The position numbers were made by a program, and so were the translations under genes. 32,680 bases of DNA from Roseomonas sp. Its GTDB lineage: Bacteria; Pseudomonadota; Alphaproteobacteria; Acetobacterales; Acetobacteraceae. The notes beneath the pieces are model-generated. The model did not search any database. It saw only the letters and a program-made list of their open reading frames with translations, and was not told the origin of the DNA. The stretch is taken from NCBI GenBank assembly GCA_020249865.1, contig JADCEV010000133.1, positions 1-32,680 of the forward strand, given 5' to 3'. Positions 18,087-26,310 of this stretch are shown here, piece by piece; positions within the stretch are counted from its first letter, which is position 1; every line of letters starts with the position of its first letter.

Positions 18087-19055
18087 ATGTTCCGCCGGAT
18101 TGCCCTGACCCTGATTGCCCTTTGCCTGCCTGGCCTCGCGCTCGCGCAGGGTTGGGTCCCTGAACGCCCGGTGCGGATCATCCTGCCCTTCCCGCCGGGG
18201 GGCTCGACGGATTTGGTCGGGCGCATCCTGGCGGATCGCGTCAGCCGCAGCGCGCCGCATCCTTGGGTAGTGGAAAATCGCTCTGGCGCCAATGGCAATA
18301 TCGGCATGGATGCAGCAGCGAAAAGCGCGCCGGATGGCTATACGCTTGGCGCCTGCACCATCGGCAATTGCGCGATCAACCCGGCGATTTATGCCCGCAT
18401 GCCCTATGACATCGAACGAGATTTGATCCCGGTTTTCTGGTCCGGCAGTGTCATGAATGCGGTCGCCGTGAACAATAGCGTGCCGGCGCAGACGCTCCAG
18501 GAATTCCTGGCCTGGGTGAAGGCCAATCCAGGGCGGGTGAATTATGGTTCCTCGGGCTTTGGGTCCTCAAACCACCTGATCCCGGAATTGCTGAATGGCA
18601 GGCTTGGCCTCACGCTCGTGCATGTTCCCTTCCGCGGCGGCGCGCCCGCCTTGCAGGCGCTGCTGGCTGGCCAGGTGCAGGTGATGATGGAAAACATCCC
18701 AACCAAGGTGCAGGCCATTCGCGCCGGGCAAATCCGTGCGCTGGCCGTGACGGGGCGGGAACGTGATCCATCCTTGCCCGATGTGCCGACCTTCGCCGAA
18801 GCCGGCGTGCCGGATATTGTGGTGGAGCCATGGTTCGGCTTCATGGCCCCGCGCGGCACGCCCGATGCGGTGATTGCGGGCCTTAGCCGCCTGTTGAATG
18901 AGGCAGTGGCCGATCCCGAAGTGCGCCGCAAATTCGCCGATCTTGGCGTGCGCCCCGAAGGCGGCCCGCCCGAGCGTTTCGCCGCCCATGTGCGGAGCGA
19001 AATCGCCCGCTGGCGCGAGGTTGTTGAAACCAACAAGATCGAGAAGTTGAACTGA
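18087..19055 (+). CDS. Bug-family (TctC-like) tripartite tricarboxylate transporter receptor
   Basis: 322 residues with a Sec signal peptide (1-21, MFRRIALTLIALCLPGLALA). Family landmarks: WVPERPVRIILPFPPGGSTD at the start of the mature protein, VVENRSGANGNIG, the YGSSGFGSSNHL segment, HVPFRGGAPALQALLAGQV and the later PDVPTFAEAG. Bug receptors bind carboxylates and related organic anions in the periplasm. No TctA or TctB membrane subunits are nearby, so it is an orphan receptor. A strong ribosome site AAGGAGG (18076-18082) precedes the ATG. The stop overlaps the start of the dehydrogenase gene by one base, so the receptor and enzyme may share a substrate. Confidence 0.95.
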   Translation: MFRRIALTLIALCLPGLALAQGWVPERPVRIILPFPPGGSTDLVGRILADRVSRSAPHPWVVENRSGANGNIGMDAAAKSAPDGYTLGACTIGNCAINPAIYARMPYDIERDLIPVFWSGSVMNAVAVNNSVPAQTLQEFLAWVKANPGRVNYGSSGFGSSNHLIPELLNGRLGLTLVHVPFRGGAPALQALLAGQVQVMMENIPTKVQAIRAGQIRALAVTGRERDPSLPDVPTFAEAGVPDIVVEPWFGFMAPRGTPDAVIAGLSRLLNEAVADPEVRRKFADLGVRPEGGPPERFAAHVRSEIARWREVVETNKIEKLN

Positions 19056-20029
19056 TGCCCTATCGCATTGTCCTTGGCCGGCCCTTGCATCCCGCAGGTG
19101 CGGCGGTGCTGGCGGCGCGCGCTGATGTTGAAACCATCGAAATGTTCGACCCGCCAGCGCCAGCTTTGCACGCGGCTTTGGCCAATGCCGATGGCCTGGT
19201 CGCCTGGCTGGAACGGGTGGACAAGACAGCATTGGCCGCGGCGCCACGCTTGCGCGCGGTCTCGCGCATCGGGGTTGGCTTCGACACGGTGGATATTCCC
19301 GCCTGCACGGAACGCGGCATTGCGGTGATGGTGGTGAATGGCACCAATGATCTTTCCGTCGCCGAACACGCCATGATGCTAATGTTGGGCGTGGCGCGCC
19401 GTGCGGTCGATTCGGATGCCCACATCAAGCAAGGTGGCTGGTGGCCCAAGGATGGGCCGCGCATGGTGGATTTGGCCGGCAAGACTGCGCTGGTGGTGGG
19501 TTATGGGCGGATCGGCTCTCGCGTGGCGGCCTATGCGCGTGCCTTTCACATGAGGGTCATGGTGCATGACCCGCTCTATCATCCGGCGCGCATCGCCTCT
19601 GACGGGCATATCCCGGCGCGGGATTTCAAAAAGGCACTGACTGAGGCCGATGTGGTCACGCTGCATTGTCCCCTCACGCCCGAAACGCGGCATTTGATGG
19701 ATGAGGCAGCCTTCGCCGCACTCAAGCCCGGCGCCATTCTTGTGAATACGGCGCGCGGCCCGATTGTGAAGCAGGAAGCGGTGGTGGCCGCGCTGCAATC
19801 CGGCCGCCTGATGGGCTTCGGCACGGATGTGCTGGAAATCGAGCCCGCCACACCGGGCAATCCGTTGTTCAGCCTGCCCAATGTCATCATCAGCCCGCAT
19901 TCGGCGGCAAGCACGGAAGAAGGCACGGCGCGCATGGCCGAAGCGGCGGCGCGCAATATCCTGGCGGCCCTGGATGGCGCGCCCGATCCCGCCATGATGG
20001 TCAATCCGGAAATCCTGCAACGGCGGTAA
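19055..20029 (+). CDS. D-isomer-specific 2-hydroxyacid dehydrogenase
   Basis: 324 residues. The NAD-binding domain has GYGRIGSRVA (149-158) and a downstream basic/acid HDPLYHPA loop after the second strand. The catalytic residues are R234 (NTARGP), the Glu of DVLE (E261) and H282 (SPHSAAST). This family, which includes phosphoglycerate and hydroxypyruvate dehydrogenases, reversibly reduces 2-oxo acids in the cytoplasm; there is no ACT domain, so it is not the regulated serine-pathway form. It starts within the stop of the Bug receptor gene (TGATG), which suggests a paired uptake and oxidation of a hydroxy or oxo acid. Confidence 0.93.
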   Translation: MPYRIVLGRPLHPAGAAVLAARADVETIEMFDPPAPALHAALANADGLVAWLERVDKTALAAAPRLRAVSRIGVGFDTVDIPACTERGIAVMVVNGTNDLSVAEHAMMLMLGVARRAVDSDAHIKQGGWWPKDGPRMVDLAGKTALVVGYGRIGSRVAAYARAFHMRVMVHDPLYHPARIASDGHIPARDFKKALTEADVVTLHCPLTPETRHLMDEAAFAALKPGAILVNTARGPIVKQEAVVAALQSGRLMGFGTDVLEIEPATPGNPLFSLPNVIISPHSAASTEEGTARMAEAAARNILAALDGAPDPAMMVNPEILQRR

Positions 20030-20080
20030 GTTTGATATCCGGTTGCACCCAGCGCTGCGCCGGGCGATAGCGGGGCTTGG

Positions 20081-21136
20081 ATGACCCTGCTCGCTTTTCT
20101 GACCCATTTGGCGGTCGCTCTTGGCTTGGCGCTGATCTCGGCGCTGGTGGTGCGACTGATGATCGCCTATCCGATTCTGGATCACCCGAATGCGCGATCC
20201 AGCCATAGCCGCCCCACACCGCGCGGCGGCGGCCTTGGCATTGTGGTGGCCTTCACGCTCGGCATGGCGATTTTGTATTGGCAGGCGGAATATGCGCGCC
20301 TGCCGGGGCCGCAATTCCTGGGCGTGATTGGCGCTGCGCTGGCGATTGCTGCCGTTTCGCTTTGGGATGATGCGCGGGATTTGCGCTTTGCGCTCAAGCT
20401 CGCTGCGCAGGCGCTGGCAGCCTTGGTCGCGATAGGCAGCGGCTTGGAATTGCAGCGCCTGGCCTTGCCGGGCCTGGGGCCGGTGGAGCTTGGCGCGCTC
20501 GGGCCGCTGCTGACGCTGTTCTGGATTCTGGGCTGCACCAATGCGGTGAATTTCATGGATGGGCTGGATGGGCTGGTGGGCGGGACCATCTTCCTTGCGC
20601 TGCTGGTCCTTTGCGCCATTGCCGAAAGCCAGGGTGGGTGGTTTGTCTATCTGGCATCCATGATGCTTGCGGCCGGCTTGCTTGGTTTTCTGCCCTTCAA
20701 TCTGCATCCGGCGCGGATTTTCATGGGCGATGTCGGCAGCCAGTTCCTGGGTTTCATGGTGGCGATCTTGGCCGTGGCGGCAGCGCGGTTCGATGCGGTT
20801 GAGGTGTCCTTCATGCTGGTGCCGCTGCTATTGTTTGGCTTGTTCTTCGATGCTGCCTTCACGCTGTTGCGGCGCGCTGCCATGGGGCTGAACATCACCG
20901 CTGCGCATCGGACGCATTTGTATCAAATGGCGCAAAGAAGCGGCATGGGCGTGCGGCAAGTGGCCGCCGTGCATTGGGGCTTTGTGCTGGCCAATGGGCT
21001 GCTTGCCCTGGCGTTTCTCGGCCTTGATCCCGCGCATAAGGCGCTGGTTTTTCTGCCCGCGCTTGGCATACAGGCGATCTGGCTGGTCCATATACGCGCG
21101 CGCATGCGCCGCGCCGGGCTTTCCTGGCGCGAGTGA
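20081..21136 (+). CDS. MraY/WecA-family polyprenyl-phosphate sugar-1-phosphate transferase
   Basis: 351 residues, about ten or eleven membrane helices. Family motifs are ordered as expected: DHPNARSSHSRPTPRGGG (34-51), DDARDL (96-101), NFMDGLDGL (157-165), GDVGS (216-220) and the His motif AAHRTHLYQ (about 275-283). The enzyme puts a sugar-1-phosphate from a UDP-sugar onto undecaprenyl phosphate, the first step of O-antigen, capsule or enterobacterial-common-antigen type glycan. The SHSRPTPRGGG motif favours WecA-like over MraY. No glycan cluster is adjacent. It converges with the carboxypeptidase gene, with a single base between the two stops. Confidence 0.92.
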   Translation: MTLLAFLTHLAVALGLALISALVVRLMIAYPILDHPNARSSHSRPTPRGGGLGIVVAFTLGMAILYWQAEYARLPGPQFLGVIGAALAIAAVSLWDDARDLRFALKLAAQALAALVAIGSGLELQRLALPGLGPVELGALGPLLTLFWILGCTNAVNFMDGLDGLVGGTIFLALLVLCAIAESQGGWFVYLASMMLAAGLLGFLPFNLHPARIFMGDVGSQFLGFMVAILAVAAARFDAVEVSFMLVPLLLFGLFFDAAFTLLRRAAMGLNITAAHRTHLYQMAQRSGMGVRQVAAVHWGFVLANGLLALAFLGLDPAHKALVFLPALGIQAIWLVHIRARMRRAGLSWRE

Positions 21137-21137
21137 T

Positions 21138-22328
21138 TTACCGTTGCGTCGGGCGCGGCGCGGCGTTGGCCGTTTGCTGGCGCTGCGTATTCGGTCGTGG
21201 CGTATTGGCGCGTTGAGGATTGGTCCCTGCGCTCCCCTGTTCTACGCGTTGAGCCGGCCTTGCGGCGGGCCGTGGTGGCGGTGCGGCCGGCGTTTGGCGA
21301 AAGGCAACGGGTGCGGCGTTTTGGCGATTGGGCACAGCCGCCACTTGCTGCTGCGGGCGGGGTCGCTGTTGCGGCGCCACCTGCGCTGTGCGCGTATTGC
21401 CCTGTGCCACGGGCCGCGCCGCCGGCGCATTGCGCCTTGGGGCCGGCGCAGCGGCGGCCATTACGGATGAAGGCGCGCGCGGCGCCACGCCCATGCGCGA
21501 AAAACCTTGATCGAGCAACGCGCCCATATGCCGATCACGCTCCACCCAGGAAGAACCGCCAAAGGTGGCGCCGACCAGCCGCACGCCATCGCGCTGCGCC
21601 GATGTCACGATATTGAAGCCTGATGCATTGATGAAGCCGGTCTTGATGCCATCCGCGCCATCATAATCGCCAAGCATGCGGTTATGGTTGCGGATCTGCG
21701 CCCGCCCCCAGGCGAAATGCACCGTGCCGAAATAATGATAGCGATTGGGGAAATCAGTAAACAGCCGCCGCCCGAGCGTCGCCATATCCCGCGCCGTTGT
21801 CACCTGTTCCCAATCCGGCAGGCCAGAGGCATTGCGGAAACGCGTTTGCGTCATGCCAAGGCTGCGCGCGCGCATGGTCATCATTTGCGCGAAGCGTTCT
21901 TCGGAACCGGCCAGATGCTCACCCACCGCGGCCGCGACATCATTGGCGCTTTTGGTAACCAGCGCGAGAATCGCCTGTTCCACCGTAAGCCCGCCGCCCG
22001 CCGGAATGCCAAGCTTGGAAGGCGGGCGGGAAGCGGCTTCCTCGCTCATGACAATGCGGCTGTTAAGCTGCGTGCGGCCATCGCGCAGCGCTTCAAACAC
22101 CATGTAAAGTGTCATCATCTTGGTGAGCGATGCCGGGAAGCGCGGTTCATCCGCGCCCGCATCTATCAGCACCGAGCCGGTGCGGGCTTCGATGACAATG
22201 GCGGAATAGCGCGCGCTGCCGATTTGCGCCTCTGCCCCGCGCCAGGGCAAGGCGACCAGGGCCGCCCCGAAAATCAGCCCGGCGAATCGAACGGCAAGGC
22301 TTCCCAAGCCTTGGCGGCGAGTCTTCAT
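21138..22328 (-). CDS. D-alanyl-D-alanine carboxypeptidase (S11, DacA-like) with low-complexity tail
   Basis: 396 residues. Signal peptide about 1-34 (basic MKTRRQ, hydrophobic core, cleavage near AEA). The three penicillin-binding motifs are intact: S67-L-T-K70, S127-A-N129 and K229-T-G231. It trims the terminal D-Ala of peptidoglycan stem peptides in the periplasm. After about residue 280 the usual PBP5 beta domain and amphipathic membrane anchor are missing; instead there are about 115 residues rich in Ala, Pro, Gln, Arg and Asn. Relatives I know of often end this kind of linker in a SPOR domain, but none is visible here. Its end abuts the convergent WecA-like gene. Confidence 0.93.
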   Translation of the reverse strand: MKTRRQGLGSLAVRFAGLIFGAALVALPWRGAEAQIGSARYSAIVIEARTGSVLIDAGADEPRFPASLTKMMTLYMVFEALRDGRTQLNSRIVMSEEAASRPPSKLGIPAGGGLTVEQAILALVTKSANDVAAAVGEHLAGSEERFAQMMTMRARSLGMTQTRFRNASGLPDWEQVTTARDMATLGRRLFTDFPNRYHYFGTVHFAWGRAQIRNHNRMLGDYDGADGIKTGFINASGFNIVTSAQRDGVRLVGATFGGSSWVERDRHMGALLDQGFSRMGVAPRAPSSVMAAAAPAPRRNAPAARPVAQGNTRTAQVAPQQRPRPQQQVAAVPNRQNAAPVAFRQTPAAPPPRPAARPAQRVEQGSAGTNPQRANTPRPNTQRQQTANAAPRPTQR

Positions 22329-22526
22329 TCCGCAAAAACCCCCTGATGGCCCAAGGCTGCGTCGCCCCGCGCCTGTCTTCCCCTGCGGCGTTTATAGACT
22401 GGTGCCAGCATCCCGTCCAGCAAAAAACGTAAATTCTGATTTTGATCAGAGGCTTAACAAATGCGCTTGAGTCGCCAGTGCAAATACCCTTGCCGAACCC
22501 GCCCGAAGCACGCCGGAAAATTTTTG

Positions 22527-22594
22527 TGCAGTGCAAAAAAATGCTTGCAAAGGCCCCAGCGCCGCGCGTAGAAGCTGCTCATGTTGCAGCGCAG
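22527..22594 (+). promoter_or_regulatory. Cluster of TGCA/GCAGC elements, possible PhaR operator
   Basis: The region contains a palindrome TGCAGTGCA (22527-22535), TGCTTGCA (22542-22549), the inverted repeat GCTGC-N7-GCAGC (22574-22590) and a further GCAGC (22590-22594). The last elements lie on the predicted transcription start. PhaR repressors of alphaproteobacteria bind TGC/GCA-rich sites near phasin genes when no polyhydroxyalkanoate is present. The match is to my memory of such sites, not to a verified motif. Confidence 0.4.
22545..22574 (+). promoter_or_regulatory. Candidate sigma-70 promoter of the phasin gene
   Basis: A -35-like TTGCAA (22545-22550) and a -10-like TAGAAG (22569-22574) stand 18 bases apart; both match the consensus at four positions. 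Transcription would start near 22581, giving a leader of about 93 bases before the phasin ATG. Confidence 0.4.
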
Positions 22595-22673
22595 CAAATC
22601 TTCCCGGCCCTCCCGGCCGGCGCTTAAGGCCCGGGTCGCTGCAACCCGGAAAGGCAAGGAAAGGGTTGAGATC

Positions 22674-23174
22674 ATGGCGCAAAGCAAGAGCCAGGGTGTG
22701 AGCAAGGTGGCGGCGGAAACCGCGGCGCAAGCTCAAAAGGTAATGACTGACGGCGCGGCGCAGGCCCGCATTGCAATGGAGAAGAACATGGAACAGATGA
22801 CCAAGGGTGCCGAGAGCATCTTCAAGGCGGCGGAAGAAGCCGCTGAATTCGGCCGCGGCAATGTGGAGGCCTTCACCAAGGCCGCCCAGACCTGGGCCTC
22901 GGGCTCTCAGGACCTCGCCCGCCAGTATATGGCGCTGGCGCAGGGCCTGACCGACCACGCCCTGGAAGGTGCCAAGGCACTGGCCGGCGTGAAGAGCGTG
23001 AATGAAGCCGCTGAGCTGCAGGCGAAGTTCGCCAAGGCCGCGCTGGAGAAGATGGTTGCCGAAGGCACCAAGCTTCAGGAAGCTTCCGTGAAGCTCGCCG
23101 AAACCGCCTTCGCGCCCGTCAATGCGCGCATGACGGTGGCGATGGAAAAGCTGGCGAGGCCACTGGCGGCTTGA
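22674..23174 (+). CDS. Phasin, polyhydroxyalkanoate granule-associated protein
   Basis: 166 residues, Ala-, Lys-, Glu- and Gln-rich, with no Cys and almost entirely helical by composition, with heptad-like hydrophobic spacing. The NMEQMTKGAESIFKAAEE and FGRGNVEAFTKAAQTWASGSQ segments fit the phasin_2 family. Phasins coat PHB granules, control their number and size, and help storage and mobilisation. The ATG at 22674 follows AAGGAAAGG; the frame is open 93 bases further upstream, but that extension is Arg/Pro-rich and probably the leader. The phaC, phaA and phaB genes are not in this window. Confidence 0.9.
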   Translation: MAQSKSQGVSKVAAETAAQAQKVMTDGAAQARIAMEKNMEQMTKGAESIFKAAEEAAEFGRGNVEAFTKAAQTWASGSQDLARQYMALAQGLTDHALEGAKALAGVKSVNEAAELQAKFAKAALEKMVAEGTKLQEASVKLAETAFAPVNARMTVAMEKLARPLAA

Positions 23175-23180
23175 TTTGGG

Positions 23181-23196
23181 CGGGGCTTCCGCCCCG
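23181..23196 (+). terminator. GC-rich hairpin after phasin
   Basis: A 6-bp perfect stem CGGGGC / GCCCCG with a TTCC loop lies 6 bases after the phasin stop, followed by TTCT. It lacks a proper T-tract; the stronger terminator for this transcript is the hairpin at 23251. Confidence 0.4.
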
Positions 23197-23250
23197 TTCT
23201 GGCTTGGCTGCCTCCCTCCCCCCTCCTCCCAATCGGGGGGTAGCCCGCAC

Positions 23251-23289
23251 ATGGCGTGATCCATATCAATGGGTCACGCCATTTTTTTT
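23251..23289 (+). terminator. Rho-independent terminator formed by repeat hairpin copy 1
   Basis: A 14-bp stem, ATGGCGTGATCCAT pairing with ATGGGTCACGCCAT, closed by the tetraloop ATCA, with one T-G wobble. Eight T residues follow (23282-23289), so on the plus strand it is a textbook intrinsic terminator for the phasin transcript. The same 32-nt element recurs at 26279 with one compensatory pair change. Confidence 0.85.
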
Positions 23290-23344
23290 CGTTGAACAGC
23301 AAGGTGTTCACGCTAAACTTTTCTCCCAGACATGTAACAAGGGC

Positions 23345-23373
23345 TTCACCTTCTGCCATTCGCTCCATATCCT
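23345..23373 (+). promoter_or_regulatory. Candidate promoter of clpS-clpA
   Basis: TTCACC (23345-23350) and TATCCT (23368-23373) are separated by 17 bases, each matching the sigma-70 consensus at four positions. It lies just after the intrinsic terminator and about 50 bases ahead of clpS. I see no sigma-32-like signal. Confidence 0.35.
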
Positions 23374-23423
23374 ATAGGGAGCGCGGCGTGGTGGCTGGCG
23401 CCTTGAAAGACCGAACCGAGAGC

Positions 23424-23768
23424 ATGAGCGATCAGGATAAGCGCCCGAATGACGGGCAAGGTGGTGGTGAAGGGCCGCAGACGGGCATCGTTGTGAAGGC
23501 GCGCCCGCGCACCAAGAAGCCCGCCATGTACAAGGTATTGATGCTGAACGATGACTACACGCCGATGGAATTCGTCGTTCACGTATTGGAGAGGTTTTTC
23601 CAGAAAAATCGTGAGGAGGCGACGCGCATCATGCTGCATGTGCATCGCCGCGGAGTCGGGGTTTGCGGGGTCTTCACCTATGAAATCGCGGAGACCAAGG
23701 TGACGCAGGTGATGGATCTGGCGCGCCAGAACCAGCACCCGCTACAATGCACCATCGAGAAGGATTGA
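23424..23768 (+). CDS. clpS: ClpS, N-end-rule adaptor for ClpAP
   Basis: 114 residues. A disordered Gly/Asp/Lys-rich N-terminus (about 1-35) leads to the ClpS core with [20 protein letters not shown], the segment that binds N-degron side chains, and ends with the conserved [28 protein letters not shown]. It hands proteins with N-terminal Leu, Phe, Tyr or Trp to ClpA. The frame is open further upstream but ATG 23424 gives the usual length and a typical MSDQD start; the ribosome site is weak (GAG). clpA follows after 107 bases, the standard pairing. Confidence 0.96.
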   Translation: MSDQDKRPNDGQGGGEGPQTGIVVKARPRTKKPAMYKVLMLNDDYTPMEFVVHVLERFFQKNREEATRIMLHVHRRGVGVCGVFTYEIAETKVTQVMDLARQNQHPLQCTIEKD

Positions 23769-23875
23769 GGGGTGGGGCTCGCAGAATGCCCCCGGGGCGC
23801 CTAGATTAGTGTTTGAAATCGGCCATGGCGTCCTGCCTCGGCAGGGGCTCCGGCCAAGATGGAGCGTCGTTGATC

Positions 23876-26221
23876 ATGTTGTCCCGTAACCTAGAACAGA
23901 CGCTGCATCGCGCCCTGGCGCTCGCTGGTGAGCGCCGACATGAATACGCAACGCTGGAACATCTGCTGCTCGCGCTGGGTGATGATGCCGATGCAACCGG
24001 CGTGCTCCGCGCCTGCGGGGTGGATGTTGAAAAGCTAAAGCGCGACCTGACCGATTTTCTGGATAAGGATCTGGCCGGCCTGGTGACGGAACGCGGTGGC
24101 GATCCGAAGCCCACCGCGGGCTTTCAGCGCGTGGTGCAGCGCGCCGCCATTCACGTGCAATCTTCTGGCCGCGATGAGGTGACCGGCGCCAATGTGCTGG
24201 TGGCGCTATTCTCGGAACGCGAATCGCATGCGGTGTATTTCCTGCAATTGCAGGACATGACGCGGCTGGATGCGGTGAATTTCATCAGCCATGGCATTGC
24301 CAAGGCGCCTGGGCGCTCTCAGCCCCGCGCGGCGAAGGGCGATGGCGCGGGCAATGAAGAATCGGGCCAGGAGCGTGAGGAAAAGGGCCGTGGCGCGCCG
24401 CGTGGCCAGGATGCGCTGGCGAATTACTGCGTGAACCTGAACAAGAAGGCTGAACAGGGCAAGATTGACCCGCTGATTGGCCGTGATCAGGAAATCGAAC
24501 GCACCATCCAGATTCTTTGCCGCCGCACCAAGAACAACCCGCTTTATGTCGGCGATCCTGGCGTGGGCAAAACCGCGATTGCGGAAGGGCTTGCGAAGCG
24601 CATCGTGGAAGGTGATGTGCCGGAAGTGCTGGCGAAATCCACCATCTATGCGCTGGATATGGGCAGCCTTTTGGCCGGCACGCGCTATCGCGGCGATTTC
24701 GAAGAACGGCTGAAGGCCGTGGTCTCCGAATTGGAAGCGCAGCCCGGTTCCGTGCTGTTCATTGATGAAATCCATACCGTGATCGGTGCGGGTGCAACTT
24801 CAGGCGGGGCGATGGATGCATCGAACCTGCTGAAGCCGGCCTTGGCGCAGGGCACGATTCGCTGCATCGGGTCCACGACCTATAAGGAATATCGCACGCA
24901 TTTTGAGAAGGACCGCGCGCTGGTGCGGCGCTTCCAGAAGATTGATGTGAATGAGCCGACGCTTGAAGATGCGGTGAAGATCCTGCAGGGTCTCAAGACC
25001 AATTACGAAAAGCACCACAAGGTTCGCTATACGCCGGAAGCGATCCGCGCGGCGGTGGAGCTTTCAGCGAAATACATCCATGACCGCAAGCTGCCCGACA
25101 AGGCGATTGACGTGATTGATGAGGTCGGCGCATCACGCATGCTGCTTCCCGAGAACAAGCGCCGCAAGACCGTGACGCTGAAGGATGTGGAAGACATTGT
25201 CGCCAAGATCGCGCGCATCCCGCCGAAATCGGTTTCCACCGATGATCGGGAAACGCTGAAGAATCTTGAACGTGATTTGAAGGCGATGGTGTTTGGCCAG
25301 GACAAGGCGATTGAAGCACTCGCCAGTGCCATCAAGCTGTCACGCGCGGGGCTGCGCGATCCGGAAAAGCCGATCGGGAATTATTTGTTCTCTGGCCCCA
25401 CCGGCGTGGGTAAGACGGAAGTCGCCAAGCAATTGGCGAAGACGCTTGGCATTGAACTGATCCGCTTCGATATGTCCGAATATATGGAACGCCATAGCGT
25501 ATCCCGCCTGATTGGTGCGCCGCCTGGCTATGTCGGCTTTGATCAGGGCGGGCTTTTGACCGATGCGATTGATCAGCACCCGCATGCGGTATTGCTGCTG
25601 GATGAAATCGAAAAGGCGCATCAGGATTTGTACAATATCCTGTTGCAGGTGATGGATCACGGGAAGCTGACGGACCACAACGGGAAGAATGTGGATTTCC
25701 GCAATGTGATCCTGATCATGACCACCAATGCCGGCGCTTCCGATATGGCCAAGCCCGCGATTGGGTTTGAGCGCGCCGCCCGCGTGGGTGAGGATGAGGA
25801 AGCGATCAAGCGGATGTTCACCCCTGAATTCCGCAACCGCCTGGATGCGGTGGTGGGTTTTGCGGGTCTGACGCCGGAGATTGTGGCGCAGGTCGTCGAA
25901 AAATTCGTCATGCAGCTGGAAGCGCAGCTTGCTGACCGGAATGTGACGATTGAACTTTCCTCGGCTGCCAAGGAATGGCTGGCGGAACGTGGGTATGACC
26001 CGCTTTACGGCGCGCGGCCCTTGGCGCGCGTCATTCAGGAATATGTGAAAAAGCCGCTGGCGGAGGAATTGCTATTCGGTAAACTCGCCAAGGGTGGATC
26101 GGTGAAGGTGGGTCTGCGTGAGGGTGCGCTGACCTTCGATTGCCAGGAAGCGGCGCCCCCCGCACTGCCCAAGCCCGAAGAGGATCGGGATGCGGAGCGT
26201 GAGCCGGAGAATGTGGAGTAG
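23876..26221 (+). CDS. clpA: ClpA, ATP-dependent unfoldase of the ClpAP protease
   Basis: 781 residues from ATG 23876, which begins [14 protein letters not shown], the normal first helix of the ClpA N domain; the frame stays open 63 bases upstream but that part is not ClpA-like, and GGAG lies 11 bases before the chosen start. N domain about 1-140, acidic/charged linker 143-180, AAA1 with Walker A GDPGVGKT (226-233) and Walker B VLFIDE (293-298), AAA2 with Walker A GPTGVGKT (507-514) and [10 protein letters not shown]. The ClpP-docking loop is AIGF (in [11 protein letters not shown]). It unfolds proteins and feeds them to ClpP, with ClpS choosing N-degron substrates. An acidic tail ([11 protein letters not shown]) ends the protein. 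Confidence 0.96.
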   Translation: MLSRNLEQTLHRALALAGERRHEYATLEHLLLALGDDADATGVLRACGVDVEKLKRDLTDFLDKDLAGLVTERGGDPKPTAGFQRVVQRAAIHVQSSGRDEVTGANVLVALFSERESHAVYFLQLQDMTRLDAVNFISHGIAKAPGRSQPRAAKGDGAGNEESGQEREEKGRGAPRGQDALANYCVNLNKKAEQGKIDPLIGRDQEIERTIQILCRRTKNNPLYVGDPGVGKTAIAEGLAKRIVEGDVPEVLAKSTIYALDMGSLLAGTRYRGDFEERLKAVVSELEAQPGSVLFIDEIHTVIGAGATSGGAMDASNLLKPALAQGTIRCIGSTTYKEYRTHFEKDRALVRRFQKIDVNEPTLEDAVKILQGLKTNYEKHHKVRYTPEAIRAAVELSAKYIHDRKLPDKAIDVIDEVGASRMLLPENKRRKTVTLKDVEDIVAKIARIPPKSVSTDDRETLKNLERDLKAMVFGQDKAIEALASAIKLSRAGLRDPEKPIGNYLFSGPTGVGKTEVAKQLAKTLGIELIRFDMSEYMERHSVSRLIGAPPGYVGFDQGGLLTDAIDQHPHAVLLLDEIEKAHQDLYNILLQVMDHGKLTDHNGKNVDFRNVILIMTTNAGASDMAKPAIGFERAARVGEDEEAIKRMFTPEFRNRLDAVVGFAGLTPEIVAQVVEKFVMQLEAQLADRNVTIELSSAAKEWLAERGYDPLYGARPLARVIQEYVKKPLAEELLFGKLAKGGSVKVGLREGALTFDCQEAAPPALPKPEEDRDAEREPENVE

Positions 26222-26243
26222 CGCCTGATCCGCGGAGGTCCAA

Positions 26244-26258
26244 TGACCGGAGCGGTCA
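26244..26258 (+). terminator. Short hairpin after clpA
   Basis: A 6-bp stem TGACCG / CGGTCA with a GAG loop lies 22 bases after the clpA stop, followed by a mildly T-rich stretch (ATCATTCTCT). It is a weak terminator at best. Confidence 0.3.
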
Positions 26259-26278
26259 ATCATTCTCTCAAAATAGCT

Positions 26279-26310
26279 ATGGCGTGATCCGTTGAAACGG
26301 GTCACGCCAT
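26279..26310. repeat. Repeat hairpin copy 2, overlapping the yjbQ start
   Basis: A 14-bp stem, ATGGCGTGATCCGT pairing with ACGGGTCACGCCAT, with tetraloop TGAA. It is 32 nt, the same length as copy 1 at 23251-23282; the outer 12 pairs, including the T-G wobble, are identical, and one inner pair is changed from A-T to G-C. No T-tract follows. The only in-frame start codon for yjbQ (TTG 26292) lies at the top of this stem. Confidence 0.8.

Larger units (their letters stand above)
22329..22673. other. Divergent spacer between carboxypeptidase and phasin genes
   Basis: A 345-base stretch without a gene I can support. The left part (22329-22450) should carry the minus-strand promoter of the carboxypeptidase, though I see no convincing -35/-10 pair there. 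The right part (22520-22673) holds the phasin promoter, a cluster of TGCA-type sites and a leader of about 90 bases; a short open reading frame in phase with phasin begins at 22581 but lacks a ribosome site. Confidence 0.6.

Noticed and set aside
19379-20707. Long open frame on the minus strand (about 440 codons) across the dehydrogenase and WecA-like genes
   Set aside because: Overlaps two well supported genes; composition (Gln, His, Arg, Gly) is that of a shadow frame.
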